Of a DNA stretch of 64,000 nt, positions 33,299-44,275 are shown one piece after another. Below the pieces are notes generated by a model that was given only the letters and a program-made list of their open reading frames with translations, did no database searches and had not been told where the DNA came from. The stretch covers positions 1 to 64,000 of the forward strand of contig JAWPHD010006791.1 in the NCBI GenBank assembly GCA_037043455.1. The letters run 5' to 3'. Each line of letters begins with the position of its first letter. Position 1 is the first letter of the stretch. The position numbers were made by a program, and so were the translations under genes. Origin of the DNA: Cyrtodaria siliqua. Lineage: Eukaryota > Mollusca > Bivalvia > Adapedonta > Hiatellidae.

Positions 33299-36200
33299 GT
33301 GATATGTATTGTTATAGTGAAGTGATATTATTAGTTATTAGGATTCTTGACAGGGACATGGGCTCACATTCCCTGCCTGGAAATTATATTCACCCAAGTC
33401 GTTAGGCGAGAAATTATATTCATCCGAGCCGTTAGGCGAGGGGGAATATACTTTCCAGGCAAGGAATGTGAGTCCATATTTCCTGTCAAGAATCCTAATA
33501 ACGAATTTGTCATACTTCAAAGTTGTAACCATTTATTTAAGAAAACAACAGTCAAAAACACGATTTCATTTTTATTGCGCCAATTTCCCCGTAACGTGCC
33601 TCCAACAAGACGTTGTTTATTTTCGTGACGTCATCGCTCTAACGTCGTTAAATTTGGCGGATTTTTTAATAAAATAAACGTATTTTATCACTATGTTAAT
33701 GTTTTATTATCTGTAAAATTGCCAAAAAAAATACACTTACGATTATTTTAGACTTTTACACACAGTGGAAAGCGCAGACAAGCGATAGGAAGGAAACAAT
33801 CGACGGTTTCCAAAACGAATCGGCAACGTTATCGTCGCCATTAATTTTTGTGTATTCGAGTAATGGGGTACCTACGGGGAATTCGTCCTATGTTCACGTC
33901 GCGAGACGTAGACATGGGCTCATGTCTACGGCGCATTGACCAATGAAATCCTGAGAATTTTCTTTGCAGTATGCGTGTATTGTTATCAGTGATATTATTA
34001 GTTATGAGGATTCTTGACAGGGGACATGGGCTCACATTCCCTGCCTGGAAATTATATTCACCCGAGCCGTTAGGCGAGGGGAATATAATTTCCAGGCAGG
34101 GAATGTGAGCCCATGTTCCCTGTCAAGAATCCTAATAACGAATTTGTCATACTTCAAAGTTGTTACCATTTATTTAAGAAAAAAACCCAGCCAAAACACG
34201 TTTTCATTTTTATTGCGCCAATTTCCCCGTAACTGCCTCTAACTAGACGTTGTTTATTTTCGTGACGTCATCGATCCAACGTCGTTATATTTGGCGGATT
34301 TTTTCATAAAATAAACGTATTTTATCACTATGTTAATGTTTTATTATCTGTAAAATTGCAAAAAACATATACTTACGATTATTTCAGACCATTACACACA
34401 ATGGAAAGCGCAGAAAAGCAATAGAAAGGAAACAATCGGCGGTTTCCAAAACAAATCGGCAACGTTATCGTCGCCATTTTGTTTTTGTGTATTGCAGGTA
34501 TGTGGTAAATTGTCCTATGTTCACGTCGCGAGACATAGACATGGGCTCATGTCTACGGCTCATGGACCAATAAAATCCCGAGAATTTTCTTTGCAGTATG
34601 ACAAGTATTGCTATCAGTGATATGTTTTGCTATCACTGATATGTATTGTTATAGTGATATGTATGGCTATCATTGATATGTATTGCTATCAGTGATATGT
34701 ATTGTTATCAGTGATATGTATTGCTATCATTGATTGATATGTATTGCTATCAGTAGTATGTATTGTTATCCGTGATATGTATTGCTATCAATGATATGTA
34801 TTGCTATCAGTGATATGTATTGTTATAGTGATATGTATTGTTATCAATGATAATTATTGCTATCATTGATATGTATTGTTATCAGTGATATGTATTGTTA
34901 TCAGTGATATGTATTGTTATCAATGATATGTATTGTTATAGTGATATGTATTGTTATCAATGATAATTATTGCTATCATTGATATGTATTGTTATCAGTG
35001 ATATGTATTGTTATCAATGATATTATTAGTTATTAGGATTCTTGACAGGGGACATGGGATCACATTCCCTGCCTGGACATTATATTCATCCGAGCCGTTA
35101 GGCGAGGGGGAATATACTTTCCAGGCAGGGAATGTGAGCCCATGTTCCCTGTCAAGAATCCTAATAACGAATTTGTCATACTTCAAAGTTGTAACCATTT
35201 ATTTAAGAAGAAAAACAGCCAAAAAACACGATTTAATTTTTAGTGCGACAATTTCCCCGTAACGTGCCTCCAACTAGACGTTGTTTATTTTCGTGACGTC
35301 ATCGGTCTAACGTCGTTAAATTTGGCGGATTTTTTAATAAAATAAACTATGTTAATGTTTATTATCTGTTAAATTGCCAAAAAAATACACTTATGTTTAT
35401 TTCAGACTTTTACACAAAGTGGAAAGCGCAGCAAAGCGATAGGAAGGAAACAATCGGCGGTTTCCTAAACGAATCGGCAACGTTATCGTCGCCATTTTGT
35501 TTTTGTGTATTCGAGTAATGGGGTACCTACGGGGAATTCGTCCTATGTTCACGTCGCGAGACGTAGACATGGGCTCATGTCTACGGCGCATTGACCAATG
35601 AAATCCTGAGCATTTTCTTTGCAGTATGACAAGTATTGTTATAGTGATATGTATTGTTATCAATGATAATTATTGCTATCATTGATATGTATTGCTATCA
35701 GTGATATGTATTGTTATCAGTGATATGTATTGTTATCAATGATATGTATTGCTATCAGTGATATGTATTGTTATCAGTGATATGTATTGTTATAGTGATA
35801 TGTATTGTTATCAATGATAATTATTGCTATCATTGATATGTATTGTTATCAGTGATATGTATTGCTATCAGTGATATGATTTGCTATCAGTGATATGTAT
35901 TGTTGTCAGTGATATGTATTATTATCAGTTATATGTATTGCATTATTAGTTATAAGGATTCTTGACAGGGGACATGGGTTCACATTCCCTGCCTGGAAAT
36001 TATATTCCCCCGAGCCGTTAGGCTCGGATGAATATAATGTCCAGGCAGGGAATGTGAGCCCATGTCCCCTGTCAAGAATCCTAATAACGAATTTGTCATA
36101 CTTCAAAGTTGTAACCATTTATTTAAGAAAAAAAGCCAAACACACGATTTCATTTTTATTACGCCAATTTTTCCGTAACGTGCCTCATACTAGACGTTGT

Positions 36201-36555
36201 TTACTGTCGTGACGTCATCGCTCTAACGTCGTTAAATTTAGCGGATTTTTTAATAAAATAAACGTATTTTGTCACTATGTTAATGTTTTATTATCTGTAA
36301 AATTGCCAAAAAAAATACACTTACGATTATTTCAGACTTTTACACATAGTGGAAAGCGCAGAAAAGCGATAGGAAGGAATCAATCGGCGGTTTCCAAAAT
36401 GAATCGGCAACGTTATCGTCGCCATTTTGTTTTTGTGTATTTGAGTAATGGGGTTCGTCCTATGTTCACGTCTCGAGACGTAGACATGGGACATGGGCTC
36501 ATGTCTACGGCGCATTGACCAATGAAATCCTGAGAATTTTCTTTGCAGTATGACA
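33299..36555. repeat. Composite tandem array: 0.6-kb palindrome-led units and 19-bp minisatellite
   Basis: Four units of about 610-645 bp start near 33330, 33995, 35025 and 35943. Each opens with a palindrome of about 60-bp arms (ATTAGTTATTAGGATTCTTG, then GGGCTCACATTCCCTGCCTGG) around a loop with CCGAGCCGTTAGG. A common body follows, with CAATTTCCCCGTAAC, GTGACGTCATCG, GGCAACGTTATCGTCGCCAT and a short GACATGGGCTCATGTC palindrome. The units end near CTTTGCAGTATGACAA. Units are separated by a GATATGTATTGTTATCAGT minisatellite at 34600-35024 and 35633-35942. The ORFs reported here are fragments of the repeat. Confidence 0.9.
34600..35024 (+). repeat. 19-bp minisatellite between array units
   Basis: About 22 units of GATATGTATTG(T/C)TATCA(G/T)T, including a few shortened units (TTATAGT). 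A second block of the same unit is at 35633-35942. Confidence 0.9.
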
Positions 36556-36684
36556 ATGAGTGTTACGTATAATAGAATTGTAGGAAAACGTAAGTATATG
36601 GACAACTACAGCAAATTTGACTGGGCGCTATCGACAACACTCATTTGAGACATAATTAAAACAAACATCGGATAGTCACATATA
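36556..36684. other. Short spacer
   Basis: Nothing recognised between the composite array and the Naiad fragment. Confidence 0.4.
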
Positions 36685-36880
36685 CTTGATCATCTTAGTG
36701 TTTTACTAATATTGCCTCTTAATGTTGCCTAGTTTGTAAGAGAGTATAGCCTTGCGGAGATTTCTTCATATAAACGCTATTTATTAGTTGGGATGACAAT
36801 ACGGTAAGACTAAGGCACCCTAGAACCTGGTTAAAATACCAGCGTTGTTTTGCACTGACCGTTCTAGTGCAATACCCCTT
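36685..36880 (+). mobile_element. Naiad-type 3' UTR fragment
   Basis: Plus-strand words TGTTGCCTAGTTTGTAAGAG, GTTGGGATGACAATACGGTA, GGCACCCTAGAACCTGGTT and GACCGTTCTAG match the 3' UTR. The far side of the closing stem has decayed. Confidence 0.65.
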
Positions 36881-36987
36881 TTGCTTCGATTCATCGCTAG
36901 CTACTCCTCATATTATTGTTTCAGGCATAATAAATAGGAACTCGTTGTTTATTCTAAATAATTTATATATGCTTTTAATAATATATA

Positions 36988-37375
36988 TGTGGAGCGCTGT
37001 GGTCTAGTGGTTAATGCGTTGGACCCTGGATCGAAAATGCGTGGGTTCGATCCCCGCCATGATCATATGTGTTGTGTCCCTGAGCAAGACACTTTATATG
37101 CATTTACTAAGTACTGGTTCTACCAGGAAAACATCGAGAGTGATTATTTGTTAGTTTATATGTTTCTTATGTCATTTTCAACAAATGCAAGGTTATATAT
37201 GACGGTCGATTGATTTTTTGTTTTTTTGGTGGAGGCAGACCACACCCTTTTCCTGTGTAGAACCAGTACTGTACACCTCCCGCCATCCGTAAGAATCGAC
37301 ACTTCCTCACTCGAGAATGATTAATATAAGTTCAGGGAGCTTTCTTTAAAATCCGTGTAAAATAAATAAGTTTAA
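36988..37375 (+). mobile_element. tRNA-derived SINE with an internal insertion
   Basis: The head is AGCGCTGTGGTCTAGTGGTT with GTGGGTTCGATCCCCGCC about 45 nt later. Then comes GTGTCCCTGAGCAAGACACT, a motif shared with the SINE at 54037. The 3' part (TATAAGTTCAGGGAGCTTTC) matches 54195-54235. Between them 37137-37315 is an extra block also present at 22690-22845. AGTACTGGTTCTACCAGG before the block and its complement inside it form an inverted pair. Confidence 0.7.
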
Positions 37376-38409
37376 ACTAGAAGATATTTGTCGTAAGCCC
37401 CAGGCAAGAGTCAAATATACTGCGTTACCAAATGTGTTGAGGTAAAGGGTAAAGTCCCGAATGGGAACTGAAAAATGAATAACCCGTGGTTTTGAACTGA
37501 ATAAGGATTAAGAAATGATAATATCAATTTTCATCAATCCTCATCATCTCCATTATTGTCATTATTGCCCATCACCAATCCCCCATACAAACGCAGTATG
37601 ACATCTCCTGTTAAACAATACAAAATCACTTTATTCATTCGCACCTATACATTTAAGCATTTATAAAATTAATTGTTTGTTTTATTCTACCAGTAATGTC
37701 TTTATATCTTAAATATGTGTTTCTGCATCACTAACTTTGTTTTAATTCACATATGCATGGATAATGTTTCCACGGCTATCTAACTGCGTCTGCTTTGATT
37801 CGACACTCAGTCCCGCATAACGTTTTATTAAGCTCAGTTTAATAGCATCGTCTATTTGAAGACTAATCCTCCAGGACTAAAGGCGATTACTTCGTCATAT
37901 AACATTATAATTCCACTACAAGCCGATTACACACATGTACTAAGTACTTGATACAGAAACAAATTCTTTAATGAAGAGTTCAAAGGTGGCTGAATATGTT
38001 TAGTATTGTTGAAATAACTGATAGGACAGTAATTTATGACCATTATGTGATCGGTATTATGAAAAGTACACCGAAACCTAATAAGTCCAGCATACTAATA
38101 TATATAAGATGGGTGTCTACCCAATCCCACAATACACATACGCTGATCAGGCATAAGTTGTAACATTAATGATTCTTGATCAGAGTTCCAACTGCTCGAT
38201 TTCTTTTTTATTTTCTATACCCCATATGTTGCTAGATTTTTTTATTTACTATACCCCATATCTTCGACGCATATACTAATATCGACGCAACAAATGAGAA
38301 AATATTTAACAAAGTTTCTAAGGGTTTATTTTATCTGTGCTTCACATAATCAATAGAACATGTACAGCCCTTCAATGCTTTACCATCAAGTTGCTCTTGA
38401 TGAAGAGCG
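37376..38409. other. No feature seen
   Basis: AT-rich; a short duplication of TTTTTTATTTxCTATACCCCATAT lies at about 38204-38270. Confidence 0.45.
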
Positions 38410-38668
38410 AAATTACCGGTATAATTACACATTTCAAATATAATTACAAATTACCAGTATAAATACAAATTACCAGTATAATTACAAATTACAAGTATAA
38501 TTACAAATTACCAGTATAATTACAAATTACAAATTACTAGAAAATTACAAATTATTACAATTACAAAATAATGGGAAATTACAAATTACCAGTATAATTA
38601 CAAATTACCAGTATAATAACAAATTATCATATTTACAAATCATCAGTATAATTACAAATTACCATGTT
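38410..38668 (+). repeat. 19-bp minisatellite TTACCAGTATAATTACAAA
   Basis: About twelve imperfect units, some shortened to ATTACAA repeats. Confidence 0.85.
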
Positions 38669-40555
38669 CTGTGATAAGTGTTCCACGGTATGGGAGCAAC
38701 ACCTATCACACAGTTAAATAAAAACATATTGTACACCATATAATATAAATACAATCACTCATAATATCAAACAAATCATATTGTATTCAACTAAAATATA
38801 TATTCAATATGAGTATAGTTGGCGAGTTTATACCATCAGTGGCCAGAAAACTGTTATGCCAATAGTCTTATCATTGAATAAATAAATAGAAGTAGCAAGT
38901 AGTGAATGTGGATCAATGGATATTGTATTTATTGATTATGCCATTATCTTCATCTTGACGAAACGAAATGCAAGAAGATAAATAGCGTACTAAATCGTTA
39001 CTCTTGCATTGTCGAAAGTACACGAGTATAAGGAACAATCTTTAATTAGCATAAAACTGCGGAACTGTTACATGTACGTATCTAAATACCTAAAAGACTA
39101 ACTGTACTGAAACATTTTTTATAAAATAAACTGCTAATGCATTTTCGCGTTTTGTATTTTGTCAAATAAAGGTTCTTTTTTATGGATTTTGTTTTAGTCT
39201 TTTTGTAACGAGAGACTTGCTTGAAGATTTATTCTCGAACTTGTAAATGTTTCTTAATGTCCTTATTTCTCATTAAGCTGTACAGCTTATTGTATTAACT
39301 ATAATATATTTGAATGGAGCTTGATTAAATCTATGACCCGAGTGTGTGAAGTTTATGATTTCTAAATTAAATGAAGTAATTCAAAGTATTTATTGGTAAT
39401 GCATTGATGTAATTCCATACCTATTTAATAATGCCGCAGTTAAAACTAAGTGAAATAGCATTTCCCTCTTGCATTTATTACATAATCAGTAAGATAAATT
39501 TATAATGTTCAGCTTATCTCTATAAAGACTGTGTTTACATTGAAGTTGTTTAGAGTTCTTAGATGCAAAATAATGACATTCATCTATCCAGTTCCCATTA
39601 TATGGAACTCAGAACTTAATTATTCTCCCATATGATCTCTATTTGAATTTATTACGTTGGACACGTCTCAATTTTTTTTTATATATCATTTAAATCATAT
39701 AAGAGTTTATTATTCGCCGACAGGCAACTGGCGAATATGAGTGTGCTTATGTTCGGTTATGTCACTGGAAGAAGTAATTAACGGGAAACAATTTTATTTT
39801 GTGATGTACTATTTTTAGTAAATGTCCTTATGATAAAGATATTGACCTTATATTAAAATAAATACGTCTTTAAACTGAATGTGCTTGGCTACTATACAAT
39901 AGGTACTATATAGGTATCCCTTGTTCGTGTGCCGTGTGTATGTGTTTGTATATAACGATTTCTCCAAAATGTAGGTTTATATTACGGCATTGAACGAAAC
40001 GTGTATTTCTCTCGTTTTATTCGCATTTGACTTTATACGGATTTGTCAACCACACGGCACATACTGATACAGAAACATATATGTATGTGATTATTAGTAC
40101 AATAAGGCATGCATGTACACATAAAGACATTTAAGTAGAGTGTCATTAATGAATGAACGTGTGAATCGATTAGAAGGAGGACCAAGTTTCAAATGATACG
40201 CAGCAAACTGTTCGTTGTTAACAAAAAAACGAAAACTAGCGTAAAGGGAAACTAGCGCTTCTAGAAACCAGAAGGTGAAGCAGCTAAATATTAAAAGCTG
40301 TATTTAGAACATATGTTACATAAATCGGGATTATCAACAGCTTACACTTATTTTGTGTACAAGTCTGGATTTATATAAATATTATAGTCCTATACGTTAT
40401 ATGTATTTCTTGATCTGAACGCGATATTGGAAAGTGGATTGTATTAACAGACAGGCTTATGGATATTAGGTTAGTCTTATAGGCCATTTCTGAAGCACAA
40501 ACAGTGATAATTAAATTTATCATGTCGATCTGTATAATTCTGCCGAGAACATGTT
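38669..40555. other. No feature seen
   Basis: About 1.9 kb of AT-rich DNA without frames longer than about 60 codons and without recognisable repeats. Confidence 0.5.
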
Positions 40556-40599
40556 GCCTGAGATAAAATCTTATCTCGGCCGGTACTTTCCTATCCCGT

Positions 40600-40880
40600 C
40601 AGGTGCACCTGTTTTGATGACGTCAGCACCTGTTTTGATGACGACTTGTTATAATTGATGACGTTTGGGTATTTTTGAACGGAAAAAAGGGGGGGAAAAG
40701 GTAAATTAAATGAATTTAAACGATCAACATGATAAATAGAATATCATTCGGCACGAAAAAAAAATGAAGCCCGAGGCACAGCCTCGGACTTTATTTTTTT
40801 CTCAGCCTCACCTGATAAACTGGATAGGATCAGGCACTAACATGATATTCTCTATATATTCTCAGAATATCATGTAAACT
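40600..40880. repeat. Hairpin-rich segment
   Basis: CACCTGTTTTGATGACG occurs twice (about 40608, 40628). A hairpin at about 40756-40801 pairs an A-rich arm plus CCCGAGGC with GCCTCGG plus a T-rich arm. A second hairpin at 40841-40874 pairs CATGATATTCT with AGAATATCATG. Possibly a small foldback element, not assigned. Confidence 0.5.
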
Positions 40881-41018
40881 TATTCAGACAGAACTACATT
40901 TCAATGAGATTACGAGCATAAAAAACACAAGCATACTTCAAAGCAATAGCATTTCATCAATAATGCCTACCATCGAATTGATGGTTTGCATCAACGTTTT
41001 CCTGTGATTGAAATTATA

Positions 41019-41491
41019 CTAAAGAAAAAAGAAACGCAACTTGTGAATTTCCTCTATACATTGTATACAACTATAATATGTGCGGTTAATCCAAAAATAC
41101 ATGGCTACATAAGAGACCTTCTGTTTTTGGAAAAAAACGTCTAAAACAACACATAACACAACAAATGTTATCCCTTCAAAGTTGTATTATTGATAGAATA
41201 CGCGTTTGGATCGAGCAGCTGAGCAATCTTAGGATGTAAACTTTTGCAAACTCGATACATTAAATACAGTACTGAAATGGCTCAAATTTTCAAAGCGGAA
41301 CATCTACGATTTTAAATTTCGTGTTAAAAAGTGAACTATTAAGAAATCATCAGTATCACAGTTGTGTCCTTTCTCTAACTAGCCTCAAACCTTTGTTTAC
41401 AAAACATCTTGAGATATTTCTCGAATACTACGTGGAATTAAGTGTGCGGTATATAAATTACATAGCGAGTTGCGTTTCTTTTTTCCGTTAG
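41019..41491. mobile_element. 473-bp Tc1/mariner-like MITE with TA TSD
   Basis: The left end is CTAAAGAAAAAAGAAACGCA, and the right end is the near complement of it (41468-41491, one mismatch region). TA lies at 41017-41018 and 41492-41493. No transposase frame is present. Confidence 0.7.
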
Positions 41492-41619
41492 TATATGCTG
41501 AGAGCCAAACGCCATGCGTAACAGCTTTCTCCTAAGATTAAGTATACAAATACAGTTAATTAAAAAAAGAATGCTAGCGTACTTTTATAAAACCAATTAT
41601 CGATAAACAGTCCTTTATA

Positions 41620-42142
41620 ATTGAAGCCACACAAACGTGGCAACGTTTGTCTCCAATCTTCTCTTGTCGTGTCCTTAATGCATTATCTTCTTGACGATCT
41701 GACTTTTACCAAGTCATTGACTACTTGCTTTGTGGCAAGTTTGTCTCCAATCTTCTCTTGTCGTGTCCTTAATAATGCCGAGGAAATTGACTTTAGTTTG
41801 TCGAAAAAAGTAGTCGCCCGGGCGGACTACCGACTTACGAAATCTACTCGCCCAGCTTGAAATTTAGTCGTCCCGGGCGAACGGGCAACCGTTAGTTTCC
41901 ATCCCTGCCTTAATGTATTATCTTCTTGACGATCTGACTTTTACCAAGTCATTGACTACTTGCTTTGTGTCCTTAATGCATTATCTTCTTGACGCTCTGG
42001 CTTTTACTAAGTCATTGACTACTTCCTTTTAGCTTCGTATGTTTCCAGTCTTCTCTTGTCATGTCCTTGATGCATTATTCCCTTGCTGCTCTAGCTTTTT
42101 CCAAGTCATTGAATACTTGATTTGTGGCTTTCTAGGCTTTTA
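41620..42142 (+). mobile_element. Naiad 3' UTR, left part, with internal tandem duplication
   Basis: A segment with GTTTGTCTCCAATCTTCTCT, GTCCTTAATGCATTATCTTC, TTGACGATCTGACTTTTACC and AAGTCATTGACTACTTGCTT is repeated three to four times (about 41647, 41737, 41908, 41967, 42039). Other Naiad copies have it once. The end (GCTTTCTAGGCTTTTAT) joins LINE sequence; the UTR resumes at 47948. A 134-bp insertion is at 41774-41907. Confidence 0.75.
41774..41907. mobile_element. 134-bp insertion with 7-bp TSD
   Basis: CCTTAAT is duplicated at 41767-41773 and 41908-41914. The insert contains GTCGCCCGGGCGGAC and GTCGTCCCGGGCGAAC, GC-rich symmetrical words that stand out against the AT-rich surroundings. 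Too short to classify; a small non-autonomous element is likely. Confidence 0.65.
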
Positions 42143-42316
42143 TTTTCCGGTGTGCAGTAAACAAGTTTTTTCTGAAGCTCCGTAAAATATTAGAATTTTA
42201 TTACTTCACGTCGTAAATTTAGTTAAAAACTAGAAAACACACTGAAGTCGAAGAGTTCTTGCCGAGATAATCATTTTGATGTAAGTATTGCCCCGGCCCC
42301 TTGAGTTTATGGAAGA

Positions 42317-44115
42317 ATGGCGCAAATTCAAGTAACGGAAAACGACTGAGGAAGTTGCGAAAATACGGAAGTCAGGGAATTTACTCAAAATGTAAGCAGA
42401 GCGCTGGAGAAAAAGCTAAATTTCACGAACAGAAGTGAGATTCAGATTGAAGAAACTGGCGGAGGTATTAAAATTCTGCTAAATTCCGGGATGTACGAAC
42501 TTATTAAATCTTTCGTTGAGCATTATTATCGCACGGACAGTCAAAACTACGGCTACACGTACACGCCGGTAAACATTGTTGAGACCAAATACAAGGTAGC
42601 GAAAGGAAAACAAAATCTCTACACACTCAACATGTATCACACAAAGTGTTCGTACTTGGTTAATGGTAGAAATCCACACCACTTCGTGAAAACTGACTTG
42701 ATAAATATGTTAGCGACAGTTGAGAACGATCTCCTGAGTTCTGGCAGCTCCATTGCTTATACAAATGAATGTATAAGAACTATTGTATTACAAACAAAGA
42801 GCGCTGGACAAGAAGAGTCTACCGAGCAACACATTTATGCAACACCAGAAGTTGCAGATGTATCGTTTGTCCAGGAAGATTGCGCTTCGCCAGAAGTTCC
42901 GTCCGCAAATACAGGGACCGATTTGGATGAAAATGCTTTTCCGGAAGAAAAATCGCCGATATGTGCTGAAAATAATTTCAAGTCGAACGATGTGGATACG
43001 TTTCGTCAAATTTACAGTGAAATAAAAGAAATGCGAGTGTGAAGAAGCACATCTCGCTGTTAACTGCGCATTCCAACGATAGATTGGACACATTATCAGG
43101 TTGTACACAGGAAGTAAGCACCAATCTCACTAGTCACACTGATAGCATGGAACGGCGACTGCAATCTGTTATGAACACGTTGAAAGACATACACCAAAAC
43201 CTTTAAAGACGTGAACAGTCACCTCGTACGAATGAAACGATTGTTAAGCACACATCTGTTCCAAAGAACAACAGATCCACGGCCGCGGTGACGGGTGATA
43301 TCACAGTCTTGAATGAACCCAGGAAACAAAACCCCTCAAGAACATTACTTGTAGGAGATTCCATATTCAAAGGCATCCAAAGGCTTGGACTTTCTGTGAA
43401 TACAGATATAAGATCGTATCCAGGTGCAAAAGCAAGAGATATATCATTTAACCTTCGAAACTGGAATATAAGTGAATATCAAACAATAGTAATATACGCT
43501 GGTGGCAATGATGGCGCATCCGGAACACCTAAGCAGGTTTACTCTGAACTCAAACACGCTATTTAGTTTTTACAGCGGCGCAAAATGACAGCCTATATAT
43601 GGACACTTTGCCCAAGATCAGACACCGATGTTATTCCTATCAACGACGCACTGAAACAACTAGCACATGACATGAAGGTAAACTTAATTGATCCTTACAG
43701 CTCGTTCATCTATGGTGACGGCAGCAAGGTTGGGATCTACTATGACCGAGACGGTATTCATTTAAATATACTTGGCAGCCGGAAATTAGTCTCGTGTGTC
43801 AATCTATATTTGCCAATAATCAAGCGACAGGCACAATCACCAACCACACGTGTGCCTATTCAGGATCAAGGAGACGCCTGGTCAGGAAAGGATCAAGGAT
43901 GGGATCGTCGGGATAGTCGGAAGGTATACTGCTCAGTCTGCAAAATGACCAGCAATGCAACTAGTCAATGCAGACGTCGAAACCGACAACCACACTCACC
44001 ATCCGTGAACAGACGCCCGAGACAAAGTGATGATGGTGTTTGGCAGAGAAATTCAATGTATGATCATTCCACTCAAAACTGCAGACGACACATTCTAAGT
44101 GAACAGAAGCTTTAG
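42317..44115 (+). pseudogene. LINE ORF1 with SGNH esterase and decayed zinc knuckle
   Basis: The first ATG in frame is at 42317 (MAQIQVTEND), interrupted by TGA at 42347. The frame then runs to 43042, where a one-base shift moves to the frame of 43288-44115. TAA at 43204 and TAG at 43564 interrupt that frame. The esterase blocks are intact: GDS in LVGDSIFKG, G-x-N-D in YAGGNDG, and D-x-x-H in RDGIHLN. Near the C-terminus CSVCKMTSNATSQC is a CCHC knuckle (C-x2-C-x4-H-x4-C) with the histidine replaced by asparagine. In CR1-type elements ORF1 binds the element RNA, and the esterase is a clade trait of uncertain role. About 600 codons would be the full length. Confidence 0.8.
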
Positions 44116-44275
44116 CCTCCTGGAAGTAACTATGCTGATGACTCGAACAGCGGAAACCGAGCACTCGGTGCCAGCGGTGTTTATGCTTACGGACATTAGG
44201 ATATTTCCGGCAAGCACTCTCATGTAATAAGTTACGACAAATATAAAATATTAGCATTATTATGTGAAATATTTA

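Noticed and set aside
43961..44257. 98-codon minus-strand frame
   Set aside because: Antisense shadow of LINE ORF1.
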